This document shows, one piece after another, positions 8,720 to 17,134 of a DNA stretch of 42,792 bases. The stretch covers positions 1-42,792 of IMG/VR virus record IMGVR_UViG_3300044998_000209. The stretch is one strand, 5' to 3'. Numbering within the stretch: position 1 is the stretch's first letter; each line of letters starts with the position of its first letter. A program made the position numbers and the translations under genes. This DNA comes from a virus. The notes below the pieces were generated by a model. That model had not been told where the DNA came from. It searched no databases and saw only the letters and a list, made by a program, of their open reading frames with translations.

Positions 8720-9949
8720 ATGGCAATTCAATATGTTGATAAGAATGCGGATCTCTGCTGCAACGTCGCGGGACCGTATGTTGTGACGGGATCGAACAAT
8801 CAGCTATCCATCAATGTCAACGGAACCGGCAACCAAGTCTTTTCATTGACCACCGGTACCCGCACGGCGGCGGACATCGTAGCCGACTTGAGTGCTCTGA
8901 CCGGCGCGGTAGCTAGCGTAGTGACAGTGAATTCTGCTACCTACGTTCGAATTCGGACAACCAATGCCCTTGGAGCAAGCTCCACCATCGTGGTCAACTC
9001 CCCGGCCAACAACTGTAATACGTTGCTTGGTCTGGTGGCAACCACATATCACGGCGGCGCAAATGTCGCCTACAACTTTGTGGGTTCAACCAAACAACAG
9101 ATCATCAACGGCATTGAAACAGCGTTGTTGGCGGCGGGATGGATTACGATTTCTGGTTCAAACACAACGAACCTTTTGATGCAGTCGTCGCTATCGCCCG
9201 ATCCACAGAATCTTCGAATTCGAGCACGCATCCGTGACAATGGCAACAACTGTGCGGTTGTCTCCATTGAAAACGTGCCGGGAAGCAAAGCTGGTGCTAA
9301 CGGAACAGGAAACGGCATCCAATTACTACCGCTTACCGCCCGTGGATGGCGGGTGATTGCCAACAAATATCAAGTCTTCATCATGTCGCCGGGCACGCTC
9401 GAAAACCGAACGTTCGGTGCTTTTGGTGTGCCATATCTTCCTTCTTTCCTCTGCGGGAAGATTTGGGAAGCCGCGTGGTTACAAGCGAATGCTTCCAGTG
9501 ACACCGACACGACCAGTGCGGGCAACTACGGATGTCGTTTGTGTTTCCGTGTGATTTTGGGTGTGGACTACGGATACATGTTCAACGGACCGACACAAAC
9601 CCAAAATCTATGTAACGGCTATTTTTGGGAGAACCAAGTCGTTACGACATCCGCCAATCAATACTTGGTGACAATGCTTTCCACCTACAATGGACAAACC
9701 GCATCAGTTCATCGTTACTGGCATGATGGAAGTGCTATTCTGGCCGATCCTTTGATTGGATGGGGGACTACCAACACAACCGAAGGCACACTCAAAGGTC
9801 AATTGTGGGACGCATTTGTCTCATCTGATGCCTACGTCATGGACACGATTCTGTCTAACATTGACTCCCGCAACTGGCAAATTATCACACACAACAACGT
9901 CGGCATCGCACAACCTATTCGCGGATCTCTAGCAATTGTGGTGCCGTAA
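8720..9949 (+). CDS. virion protein, fibre family A with N-terminal domain, copy 3
   Basis: 409 residues with a clear AGGGAG ribosome site. The N-terminal domain (MAIQYVDKNADL, SNNQLSINVNG, FSLTTGTRTAADIVADLSAL) is nearly the same as in the gene at 6235. The core is the most divergent, with a cysteine-containing insert near LCFRVILGVDYGYMFNGPTQ. It ends IRGSLAIVVP. Tandem duplication of this family accounts for about 4 kb. Confidence 0.6.
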   Translation: MAIQYVDKNADLCCNVAGPYVVTGSNNQLSINVNGTGNQVFSLTTGTRTAADIVADLSALTGAVASVVTVNSATYVRIRTTNALGASSTIVVNSPANNCNTLLGLVATTYHGGANVAYNFVGSTKQQIINGIETALLAAGWITISGSNTTNLLMQSSLSPDPQNLRIRARIRDNGNNCAVVSIENVPGSKAGANGTGNGIQLLPLTARGWRVIANKYQVFIMSPGTLENRTFGAFGVPYLPSFLCGKIWEAAWLQANASSDTDTTSAGNYGCRLCFRVILGVDYGYMFNGPTQTQNLCNGYFWENQVVTTSANQYLVTMLSTYNGQTASVHRYWHDGSAILADPLIGWGTTNTTEGTLKGQLWDAFVSSDAYVMDTILSNIDSRNWQIITHNNVGIAQPIRGSLAIVVP

Positions 9950-9961
9950 GGAAACGACGGC

Positions 9962-11719
9962 GTGCCCGGAAGACAGACATTCACGCTTCAGCTAATTTCG
10001 AATAGCTGGACAGCGAACACGACAGCAATCAAGGCCCTCACGTATAACCTACGTGGGGCCAATGTTGCTATTCCGTCTTCCCTTTCTTTCACAGCTTCAG
10101 CCAAACTGTCGCGGGGCGGTGGCGGTGTCATTGACTTTGTAGAGACACAACATGGCTTGCGACCGGAAAGCAATGCTATTGGCACGTACAAAATTTGGTC
10201 TGGTTCGGATGATACGGATATTCCACAATTCATTCCGGTTATCCCAACCACAACCAATTTTTTCACAACAGCGGCACTTTTCGAGGGTGATAGTGTTTGG
10301 ACAGCGGCGCATGTGCCGATCCCGTCTTCCCTTTCCTTCACAGCTTCATCCAAGCTATCGCGGGGCGGCGGCGGGGTTATCACCTTTGTCAATTCCACGC
10401 ATGGCGTCACCAATGCCTCTTCTGCATACGCAAGCTATTTCTATGACACGGGTATCTTGCGCACAGCGGGCGGTGGCGACATTATCAATGGCACCGCTGC
10501 GATCACCGTGTCTCTACAAGTCGGAGCGGGTGTATTGGTCAACGGGGCGGCTACCATGTCCGCCACGGGAAGTCTCACTGCAATTCTGACCAAGGAAGAA
10601 ACCGGCACACCGGCATCTATGCATGTGGCCGGTACGCTCACTTGTAACGCCAATGCGTCCGTAACCATTGAAACGGGTATGTACGGTGGCGTCGTCACGA
10701 ACAACCGATCCGTCGAAGCTCAAGAAACCATTTCCGGTTCGATGGTGCTCAGCGGCGTCACGGCGCGGTTCAGCGATCTGTATGCCGGGTACTATGATCG
10801 ACGGTTGGCATGGGGATACACCAACTACCCCGCCGCCAACTTCAAACAGCCCCGGTCAGTCCTGAACACCGGATATGATTGGTTGCCGGTCAATCTGAAT
10901 GTGTACAGCGTAATGGAACAGGATGTCACCCCGGAGTCCAGCACTCTGAGCGGAACGACATCTTGGACGACCGACTTCTATTCGGGATATACGGCCAATT
11001 GGGTCGGCACATTGGACAACCTGACGTATGCCCGGAACACACAAGTCACCACCGAAGTTCTGGCACAGGTCAGTTCCAATGCTCGTTTAACACAGGTCGC
11101 CCATGAAGTTTTGATCTCTCCGGGAAGCCGGGCGCGGCACACACAGACAGCCGTGGAAGTCCTTCGGCAACTCAATGTCGGGTGGATTCAGCAAGAAGCT
11201 GTTGAAGCAATCGGCAATCAAATCAGTGCGTTGCGTTATGCTTTGATTCAACAGTGCGCCTTGGAAGTGATGTACTCCATCAAGGCCAAGGTTAACCTGA
11301 CCCAAGTCGCTCACGAACTCCTGAAGGGAGCCAACCCGGACCCGCCGGTCAACCTCACTTCAGTGGCGACGGAAGTCCTTCGCCAGAAAACAGAAATCGA
11401 CACCACCCCGTCATTTGTTCAGCAAGTGGCGCTGGAATCGTTGCGGAATGCTCCGAATCCGCCAGCGGTTATCAATCACATCGCGTTGGAATATGTCGTC
11501 CAGCCGTTCCCGCCAGCGGTCATCAATCATGTGGCGCTTGAATGGTTCCGCAATTCGTTCAGTATCCCGGCAGTCGTCAATCACATGGCATTGGAAAGGG
11601 TTCGCGACGCGGCGATCACACCGACTTTTGTCCAGCATATCGCTGTCGAAATTTTGGTCCGGCCCGAATTCGACCCAACGGTGTCCAGTCTTATCAACAA
11701 CCCGAAGTTTTACTTCTAA
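9962..11719 (+). CDS. repeat-containing tail protein
   Basis: 585 residues, GTG start after an AAGGAAA ribosome site. Two kinds of internal repeat are visible. Near residues 35-60 and 118-145 the block IPSSLSFTAS.KLSRGGGGVI is duplicated with its trailing HG. From about residue 360 to 570 a 20-25-residue motif recurs at least nine times in the form Q(V/I)A.E.L (QVAHEVL, QTAVEVLRQL, QVAHELLKG, SVATEVLRQ, QQVALESLRNA, NHIALEYV, NHVALEWFRN, NHMALERVRDA, QHIAVEILV), probably a helical solenoid or shaft. Virion location is inferred from context. Confidence 0.6.
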   Translation: MPGRQTFTLQLISNSWTANTTAIKALTYNLRGANVAIPSSLSFTASAKLSRGGGGVIDFVETQHGLRPESNAIGTYKIWSGSDDTDIPQFIPVIPTTTNFFTTAALFEGDSVWTAAHVPIPSSLSFTASSKLSRGGGGVITFVNSTHGVTNASSAYASYFYDTGILRTAGGGDIINGTAAITVSLQVGAGVLVNGAATMSATGSLTAILTKEETGTPASMHVAGTLTCNANASVTIETGMYGGVVTNNRSVEAQETISGSMVLSGVTARFSDLYAGYYDRRLAWGYTNYPAANFKQPRSVLNTGYDWLPVNLNVYSVMEQDVTPESSTLSGTTSWTTDFYSGYTANWVGTLDNLTYARNTQVTTEVLAQVSSNARLTQVAHEVLISPGSRARHTQTAVEVLRQLNVGWIQQEAVEAIGNQISALRYALIQQCALEVMYSIKAKVNLTQVAHELLKGANPDPPVNLTSVATEVLRQKTEIDTTPSFVQQVALESLRNAPNPPAVINHIALEYVVQPFPPAVINHVALEWFRNSFSIPAVVNHMALERVRDAAITPTFVQHIAVEILVRPEFDPTVSSLINNPKFYF

Positions 11720-11723
11720 ATAC
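11716..11723 (+). promoter_or_regulatory. T4-type late promoter element
   Basis: CTAAATAC overlaps the stop codon of the repeat protein gene and ends 8 nt before ATG 11732. Confidence 0.65.
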
Positions 11724-11731
11724 CAGTCAGC

Positions 11732-12709
11732 ATGGCGAACCCAAATACTTCAACATTCCCGTATGCGATCCCTACGGATTCCATCCTTATGGTCGCTTCG
11801 GACAATGCGCAATCTCCACTCACGGCGGATATCGACGACACCCAAACTTCGATTCCTGTCAGCGATGGTTCGGTGTTTGAAACGCCGTGTCTCATCGGGA
11901 TTGACGACGAAATCATCTCCGTGGCCGGGCGAAGTGGCAACAACTTGACTCCGTGCATTCGTGGTGTCAGCGGCACCACTGCTGTCGCACATACTGACAA
12001 CACCCCTGTATTGGGATACATCTTCGCCTACCATCACAACCAAGTCGCAGCGGAGATTCAATCACTCAGCGGATTCACTTTCCAAAATGCCATGCGCGGA
12101 TTGGATCGTCTGGAAAATCTGCTCACCTACAGCGAAGCCTTTGAAAATGTCGCGTGGAACAAGTACACCGGCACGACGGTACCGGCCACCAACATCGCGG
12201 CACCGAACGGCACAAATACGGGGCGGCGTCTTTTGGAAGGAAGCGGATCGGGGCGGCACGGCGTCGGGGCAACTTACAGTACTCTGGCAGACGGAACGGC
12301 TATTGTCATTAGCGTTTACGCCAAAAAACAGTCGCTCGATTGGATTTGCATCGGACAAAACATCAACGGTGAAACTGGTCGCCGGGCATGGTTCAACATC
12401 AACACCGGAACAGTAGGCACGGTCGGAGCCAGCGCAAAGGCCACGATTGTGAATGTCGGCAATGGATGGTATCGGTGCTTGGTAGAAACCACACAGACAA
12501 CCAACGTCACCAAGACGTTTGATATCGTCATGACCACAAGCGACGGCACAGTGACCTATAACGGATCGGCGACCAACGCGAACTATTTTTGGGGAGCACA
12601 AGTCCGGCAAGGCACCATGAACGAGAAACAACAATACGTGGTCACCAGCGGCACCACGGTATCAGTACAACAGGGCGGCATCGTCCTAGATGAAGGGGAT
12701 CTGAGCTAA
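11732..12709 (+). CDS. tail fibre protein: shared N-terminal module plus lectin-like domain
   Basis: 325 residues. Residues 1-~115 match the N-terminal module of the protein at 1045 (NPNT..FP..IPTD, VAS, PCLIGIDDEI, GYIFAYHHNQVAAEIQSL). The second half starts NLLTYSEAFENVAWNK and continues APNGTNTGRRLLEGSG, VISVYAKKQ, GNGWYRC, NANYFWGAQVRQG, a common carbohydrate-binding-like domain in phage tail fibres. One virion attachment module thus carries two different distal domains in this genome. The stop overlaps the next ATG by one base. Confidence 0.65.
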   Translation: MANPNTSTFPYAIPTDSILMVASDNAQSPLTADIDDTQTSIPVSDGSVFETPCLIGIDDEIISVAGRSGNNLTPCIRGVSGTTAVAHTDNTPVLGYIFAYHHNQVAAEIQSLSGFTFQNAMRGLDRLENLLTYSEAFENVAWNKYTGTTVPATNIAAPNGTNTGRRLLEGSGSGRHGVGATYSTLADGTAIVISVYAKKQSLDWICIGQNINGETGRRAWFNINTGTVGTVGASAKATIVNVGNGWYRCLVETTQTTNVTKTFDIVMTTSDGTVTYNGSATNANYFWGAQVRQGTMNEKQQYVVTSGTTVSVQQGGIVLDEGDLS

Positions 12710-14355
12710 TGGGCGTACCAATTCAACGGCGCGGTGGCACCACCGCCGAACATTCGAGCTTCACGGGCAAACAACGTGAAGTGACCATTGACACGACGAA
12801 ATGGACAGTCGTAGTTCATGATGGTTCGACGCTTGGTGGATATCCATTGGCGAAGGAAAACCACGTTCACGGCAATGCCTCACCCGTTGTGGCGGGGTTC
12901 ATGTCAGCTTCGGACAAATCGAAACTGGACGATCTACCGGCCAGCGTGGTGTATCAACAAGTCCAAACGAACAGCACGCCGGGACCGGCGCGGGCCGCTC
13001 TGAATTTTGCGCCAGCCTTCGCGGTAACGGACGACAATGCCGGTAACAAAACAACCGTTGATCTCAGCGATCTTGGAATTTCCCCGGCTCAATACACGAA
13101 GGTCACTGTCAATGCTCAAGGCCGGGTGACCGCCGCAACAGTTCTATCGGCGGCGGACATCCCAAGCCTGACATCGGCTAAGATCACTGATTTCAATGCG
13201 ACGGTTCAGACCAACCGGATTGACCAATTGACGGCACCCACGGGATCTGTCAATCTGAACACACAGAAGATCATCAACCTGTTGGACCCGACGAATCCAC
13301 AAGACGCGGCAACGAAGGCGTATGTGGATTCCGCGCGCGTTGGTTTGGAGTTCAAAGAATCAGTTCGGGCCGCATCTACAGCGAACATCAACCTGACCTT
13401 GCCGGGCACCACAATTGACGGCGTTACGCTTGTCAACGGTGATCGGATCTTGCTCAAGGATCAGACCACCACGTCACAGAACGGCATCTATGTGTTTGCT
13501 GGACCGTCCACACCACTCAGCCGGGCGGCGGACTCTAACACCAGCGATGAAATGCTGCCGGGCACGTTCGTCTTGGTCACGGAAGGATCTGTCAATGGCG
13601 ACACTGCATGGGTCCTTGCTACTGATGCGCCGATCACCTTGGACACCACCGGACTCGATTGGGTCCAGTTCTCCGGGGCGAACAATGTGGCGGCGGGCGA
13701 TGGTCTTTCGAAAGTCGGCAACACCCTCAGCGTTCGCACGGCCAATGCCAGCCGCATCGTCGTCGGTGGGAGTGGCGTCGATCTGGCGACAACGGGCGTC
13801 GGAGCGGGCACGTACAACACCCTGACGGTAGATGTCTACGGACGCATCACCACCGCGTCCAATACGGCATATCAGGCTCAGAACACGCTACTGACCAACT
13901 TCGTGGGATTGGGGTCGTCTATCGGCATCGTGGCGAAGACGGCTACCAGCACCGTAGCGACGCGCACATTGACGGCGGGCACAGGTATCAGCATCACCAA
14001 CGGCGATGGCGTCAGCGGCGATCCTACCATCGCACAGACGGCGGATACGGTCGTCCAGCGTTTGCGGCTGTCCAAGGGCGGAACACTGGTCGGCACCCGG
14101 CGCGAACTGAACTTCATTGACGGCACCGGCATCAGCATTGATGTGGTGGACGACACCCCGACGAATCGCACGAACGTGACAATCAATCAGACCGGCGGCG
14201 TTTCCTCAAGCGCACAGTTCGTCTGTCTGGCGAACGATGGAACACTTTCCAATGAACGTGTGTTGACCGCCGGTACCGGGATCAGCATCACTGACGGCGG
14301 CGCGGGCAATAACGTCACGGTCGCAATCGTTCAGGACCTTGGCGCGGTACCATAA
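12709..14355 (+). CDS. long tail fibre-like protein
   Basis: 548 residues. The N-terminus (VPIQRRGGTTAEHSSF, then DTTKWTVVVHDGST) is the common fibre start seen in Mtd-like and many T4-like fibres. GFMSASDKSKLDDL follows near residue 65. Middle region: RVTAATVLSAADIP, LDPTNPQDAATKAYVDSA, then VRAASTANINL, IDGVTLVNGDRILLKDQT, QNGIYVFAG, ATDAPITLDTTGLDWVQFSG, a domain frequent in cyanophage and other T4-like fibres. The C-terminus has short beta repeats (LTAGTGISIT.GDG), typical of trimeric fibre shafts. Probable distal host-recognition fibre. Confidence 0.75.
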   Translation: MGVPIQRRGGTTAEHSSFTGKQREVTIDTTKWTVVVHDGSTLGGYPLAKENHVHGNASPVVAGFMSASDKSKLDDLPASVVYQQVQTNSTPGPARAALNFAPAFAVTDDNAGNKTTVDLSDLGISPAQYTKVTVNAQGRVTAATVLSAADIPSLTSAKITDFNATVQTNRIDQLTAPTGSVNLNTQKIINLLDPTNPQDAATKAYVDSARVGLEFKESVRAASTANINLTLPGTTIDGVTLVNGDRILLKDQTTTSQNGIYVFAGPSTPLSRAADSNTSDEMLPGTFVLVTEGSVNGDTAWVLATDAPITLDTTGLDWVQFSGANNVAAGDGLSKVGNTLSVRTANASRIVVGGSGVDLATTGVGAGTYNTLTVDVYGRITTASNTAYQAQNTLLTNFVGLGSSIGIVAKTATSTVATRTLTAGTGISITNGDGVSGDPTIAQTADTVVQRLRLSKGGTLVGTRRELNFIDGTGISIDVVDDTPTNRTNVTINQTGGVSSSAQFVCLANDGTLSNERVLTAGTGISITDGGAGNNVTVAIVQDLGAVP

Positions 14356-14379
14356 ACCGCTACTGTCCTAAATGTCTAC

Positions 14380-14856
14380 GTGCAACTAGGACAGCAATTC
14401 GTTCTGCTCTACAAAGAGTCAAAAGGACCTTCACGGGCTTTCGCATGTGAAATCATTCACATGGAAGAGAAAGACGTGAAGGTCGCTGTGTTTCATCCGG
14501 GGGAAGACTTCCGCATTATCAGCGCGACGGCGGAAGGACGGTTCCTCATTGGCGGGCGGGACACCATGATGGAACTCAAAGATCCGAACGACAAAGAGAA
14601 AGTGACCATCGCGCGATTCCGGGACACCGTGTTAGCCCGGCTCACAGACGCAGAACGCCGGGCCTATGAAAACCCGGCGGGGGACAAAAAGAAGAAACCG
14701 AAGTCTACGGCGGTTCTTCCCGAAACGGAACCTGTTCCCGATCCGCCCAAACCACCCAAGGCGACTAAGAAAAAAGAAGCCGCTCCCACGAAGAAATCTC
14801 CGGCGAAGAAGGCCGTAAAGAAAGCGGCCAAGAAAAGTCCACGAAAAAAAGCCTAG
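14380..14856 (+). CDS. basic-tailed hypothetical protein
   Basis: 158 residues, GTG start 4 nt after a late-promoter-like CTAAATGT (14368-14375). Residues 1-~100 are a compact mixed domain (FVLLYKESKGPSRAFACEII, VAVFHPGEDFRI, RFLIGGRDTM). Residues ~105-158 are low-complexity, rich in Lys, Pro and Ala (KKKPKS, then repeated AKKA/KKS), like histone H1 tails, suggesting nucleic-acid or membrane-surface contact. No function assigned. Its stop overlaps the convergent minus-strand gene by 4 nt. Confidence 0.6.
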   Translation: MQLGQQFVLLYKESKGPSRAFACEIIHMEEKDVKVAVFHPGEDFRIISATAEGRFLIGGRDTMMELKDPNDKEKVTIARFRDTVLARLTDAERRAYENPAGDKKKKPKSTAVLPETEPVPDPPKPPKATKKKEAAPTKKSPAKKAVKKAAKKSPRKKA

Positions 14857-15035
14857 TCGTCTTCTGTCTTGTCGTGGTCGTACCCACATCGCGGACACTT
14901 CGACGGATAGGCAGGAATGCCACGCAAACGGGCCACCAGATTCACCATCCCGTTCACGAAGAGGATCAAGATAATGAAGCATCCGATGAACACCCAAAAA
15001 CCACTGGTGACGTATTTCAGAATGTCGAAAAGCAT
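14853..15035 (-). CDS. small membrane protein with zinc ribbon
   Basis: 60 residues. One hydrophobic segment at ~12-30 (FWVFIGCFIILILFVNGMV) is followed by a short basic stretch and CPRCGYDHD, a half zinc ribbon or zinc-knuckle-like C..C..H motif near the C-terminus. A TATAAAGA element (15048-15041) lies 5 nt before the ATG, a variant of the late motif. Function unknown; the inner membrane is the likely site. Confidence 0.6.
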   Translation of the reverse strand: MLFDILKYVTSGFWVFIGCFIILILFVNGMVNLVARLRGIPAYPSKCPRCGYDHDKTEDD

Positions 15036-15036
15036 A

Positions 15037-15378
15037 CTAGTCTTTATACCACTTCTCTTCGTCTAGCTTGATCCCCTTTTCCAGACAGGCGTCGTGGAAC
15101 TTCTGATAGAACTCTTGCGCATAGGCCGGTGAGTCCATATTCATCGGCCAGTGCCACGGCGCACCTAACAGGTCTTCGACGATGGCGTCGATCAGGATGT
15201 CCCGGTCAATCGTATCGCACACATCGTCACGGGAATCTCTTTTGGTGATCGGGTGAAGATCGGAGTACTTCTTGATCTGCTCATCGGTCAGGATGATTGC
15301 GAATTTTCGTTGCATCGTCGTGCGAACGTTCGCATATTCCACCGGCGGCGCGGCTTTCTTGGTTGCGGCTCTTGCCAT
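15037..15378 (-). CDS. hypothetical protein
   Basis: 113 residues, not recognised. A basic Ala/Lys N-terminus (ARAATKKAAPP) precedes a helical acidic body (IILTDEQIKKYSDLHP, DRDILIDAIVEDLLG, YAQEFYQKFHDACLEKG). It starts 6 nt after a -10-like TACGCT that is 17 nt from a consensus TTGACA, suggesting a leaderless, possibly early mRNA. It is the first gene of a two-gene minus-strand unit with the zinc-ribbon membrane protein. Confidence 0.6.
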   Translation of the reverse strand: MARAATKKAAPPVEYANVRTTMQRKFAIILTDEQIKKYSDLHPITKRDSRDDVCDTIDRDILIDAIVEDLLGAPWHWPMNMDSPAYAQEFYQKFHDACLEKGIKLDEEKWYKD

Positions 15379-15384
15379 AGAAAT

Positions 15385-15427
15385 AGCGTATCATGCATTG
15401 ACTTGTATGTCAAATGCGTGTTATACT
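15385..15427. promoter_or_regulatory. overlapping divergent sigma70-type promoters
   Basis: Plus strand: TTGACT 15398-15403, 18-nt spacer, TATACT 15422-15427, then 6 nt to ATG 15434. Minus strand: TTGACA 15413-15408, 17-nt spacer, TACGCT 15390-15385, then 6 nt to the ATG at 15378. The two -35 boxes lie between the two -10 boxes with only 4 nt separating them, so two polymerases could not bind together. Confidence 0.65.
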
Positions 15428-15433
15428 CTTGGC

Positions 15434-15949
15434 ATGAATGAAGAACGACTTCTCCGATTGCCCGTTCCCTTGGCCGCAAAGATGCTGGAATACGGGTGGA
15501 TCGTGACGGGTGTGCCGTCGCTTGGTATTTGCTACACGGTCGGTTTGATGGAGAAGTTCAACCATCCCGAAATCGTGATCCACGGTTTGCCGGTCCAAAC
15601 GGCCTACGTCTTCCTGCAAAACATTGTGAAGATGATCGGGGACGGCCAGCGGTTTGAGCCGGGCAAGAACTACGACGAACTTGCCAACTTCCCCACACAG
15701 TTCGTCGTGGTGGATCGGAAGAACGCAGATTGGGTCGGCATGGCGTACAACTACAACGGCCCGGAGTTCGACGCTCTCCAGATGGTCTGGACCGACACGA
15801 AAGGGAAGTTCCCGTGGGAACCCAAATTCGAAAAGAGGTTCATCGGCAAACAACACGTCCTGAACGCCCCGGTGACCTACCCGGAATCCGGCGATAGCTG
15901 TTGCGATGACAAGTGCGCGTGCAATCCCAAAAACAATACGGTGAACTGA
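15434..15949 (+). CDS. DUF4262 family protein
   Basis: 171 residues from ATG 15434; the frame is open further upstream, but the promoter fixes this start. Family pattern: YGWIVTGVPS...ICYTVGL, HPEIVIHGLP...A...L, a middle PTQFVVVDRKNADWVGMAYNY, FDALQMVWTD.KG.FPWEPKFEKRFIGKQHVL. DUF4262 proteins occur in bacteria and phages; no activity is established. The C-terminal tail is Cys-rich (SCCDDKCAC), beyond the usual domain, and may bind a metal. Predicted transcription starts at or within a base of the ATG. A terminator follows. Confidence 0.75.
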   Translation: MNEERLLRLPVPLAAKMLEYGWIVTGVPSLGICYTVGLMEKFNHPEIVIHGLPVQTAYVFLQNIVKMIGDGQRFEPGKNYDELANFPTQFVVVDRKNADWVGMAYNYNGPEFDALQMVWTDTKGKFPWEPKFEKRFIGKQHVLNAPVTYPESGDSCCDDKCACNPKNNTVN

Positions 15950-16005
15950 CGTATAATGATGGGTAAGCGTGCGCTGTGAGAGGTTCGCGCTTTTTCTCTT
16001 GCTAC

Positions 16006-16037
16006 GGCGGGCCAGTGTATCGGCCCGCCATTTTTTT
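16006..16037 (+). terminator. rho-independent terminator
   Basis: GGCGGGCC (16006-16013) pairs with GGCCCGCC (16022-16029), followed by seven T from 16031. It ends the DUF4262 transcript. Confidence 0.85.
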
Positions 16038-16794
16038 ATTTGGTCAGCGTCACGGATGGCGTCAAGGCCCGGTTGATATTGAACCAGATCAGCGTACCGT
16101 TCGCCGCGTAACCAATCGCCCGGTCATACCACTTCGGTTTGGTCAACCGATCAATGTTGGCCGTGATGTTGCTGGTGTTCTGGACGATGATCGGGAACTG
16201 TGTTGCGAAGGCGTCCGTGCTCTTCTTGACATCAGAAGCGATCATCGGGATGGTCGTCGAAATCCCCTGCATCGTGGCCGATGTGTCGCGGCTGGCGGCG
16301 CGGAAAGACACCATAGAATCGGTCACAAGGTTCTGCCAACAGAAGTCGTTCTCTTCACAGTTCGTGAATGGCTTGAGCGAAGTGTTCATCCGCTCCGGGA
16401 GTGCCGCATAGGTTTTCGTCAGATCGTTCACCCCACCCGCTACATTGGTCAGGTTCCGGTCAGCGGATGCCACCAACTGATCGACCCGTTTCAGGGTTTC
16501 GCCTTCCAGTGCTACCAGATGCCGATCCATGGTCTTCTCCAAACTGCTGATGCGCCGGTCGGTGGTGGTGCGGATCTCCGTCAACTGCTGATCGGTGGTA
16601 GCGCGCCAATCGGTCAATTGGCGATCCGTGGTCTTCTCCAGTGATGACACGCGGGTGTCAATCAAGGCACGTGTCGCGGCCATTTCAGTTTTGATGAGGT
16701 CGGGAACGACCCACAGAAGGCGGGCCAGAAAAAGCAAACAGACGACAGACGCGAAATAGAAAGCAGTCTTCGCAACAGACAACATCTTATCCAT
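16036..16794 (-). CDS. membrane-anchored coiled-coil protein
   Basis: 252 residues. An N-terminal transmembrane segment at ~10-32 (AFYFASVVCLLFLARLLWVV) is followed by a long helical region with heptad-like repeats of T(T/M)DR (KTTDRQLTDW, TTDQQLTEI, TTDRRISSL, TMDRHLV) to ~residue 110, then more helix. The C-terminus YAANGTLIWFNINRAL is mildly hydrophobic. The form suggests a protein anchored in the inner membrane and projecting into periplasm or cytoplasm. A lysis role (spanin-like) is possible but not supported by sequence. A weak late-like CTAAGTAG (16807-16800) lies 5 nt before the ATG. Confidence 0.55.
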   Translation of the reverse strand: MDKMLSVAKTAFYFASVVCLLFLARLLWVVPDLIKTEMAATRALIDTRVSSLEKTTDRQLTDWRATTDQQLTEIRTTTDRRISSLEKTMDRHLVALEGETLKRVDQLVASADRNLTNVAGGVNDLTKTYAALPERMNTSLKPFTNCEENDFCWQNLVTDSMVSFRAASRDTSATMQGISTTIPMIASDVKKSTDAFATQFPIIVQNTSNITANIDRLTKPKWYDRAIGYAANGTLIWFNINRALTPSVTLTK

Positions 16795-16831
16795 AATGGC
16801 TACTTAGCGGGCCAAATGGACTACTAATTGG

Positions 16832-17119
16832 CTATTCGGCGACGATCACTTCGCTCAATACATCCCCGGCGGCGATCAGATTTCCAGTCGCGTCAATCTT
16901 CAACAGATGCGGAACTTTGCGAATGGAGAATCGGCGGACCAGATCCGATGAAGCATTGACATCCACCAAGAGCACGGTGATCTTCGTCGGGTCCAATTCC
17001 CCAACTCGTTTCACCATGCGGGCGCTGAGCACGCTACCCGGCATGAAGAACACTAGCAGTACGGGAAGTTTCGATGCTTTGATCGCGGCGTCGATGGTGT
17101 TGGCGTCAACAGTAGTCAC
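16832..17119 (-). CDS. thioredoxin-fold protein lacking the CXXC pair
   Basis: 95 residues, about thioredoxin length. KLPVLLVFFMPGSVLSARMVKRV aligns with the thioredoxin active-site strand and helix, but PGSVLS replaces the expected W-C-G-P-C. ITVLLVDVNASSDLVRRFSIRKVPHLLKID fits strand 3, helix and the cis-proline loop (KVP). With no cysteine in the protein it cannot be a redox enzyme; some phage thioredoxin-like proteins act as binding or processivity factors. GTG start, 4 nt after late motif CTAAATAG (17131-17124). Confidence 0.65.
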   Translation of the reverse strand: MTTVDANTIDAAIKASKLPVLLVFFMPGSVLSARMVKRVGELDPTKITVLLVDVNASSDLVRRFSIRKVPHLLKIDATGNLIAAGDVLSEVIVAE

Positions 17120-17123
17120 ACGC

Positions 17124-17131
17124 CTATTTAG
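17124..17131 (-). promoter_or_regulatory. T4-type late promoter element
   Basis: CTAAATAG on the minus strand, between the stop of the upstream gene and the GTG of the thioredoxin-like gene (4-nt gap). Confidence 0.6.
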
Positions 17132-17134
17132 AGA

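Noticed and set aside
12062-12634. 190-codon minus-strand ORF
   Set aside because: Antisense to the lectin-like fibre gene, which has a late promoter and a recognised domain.
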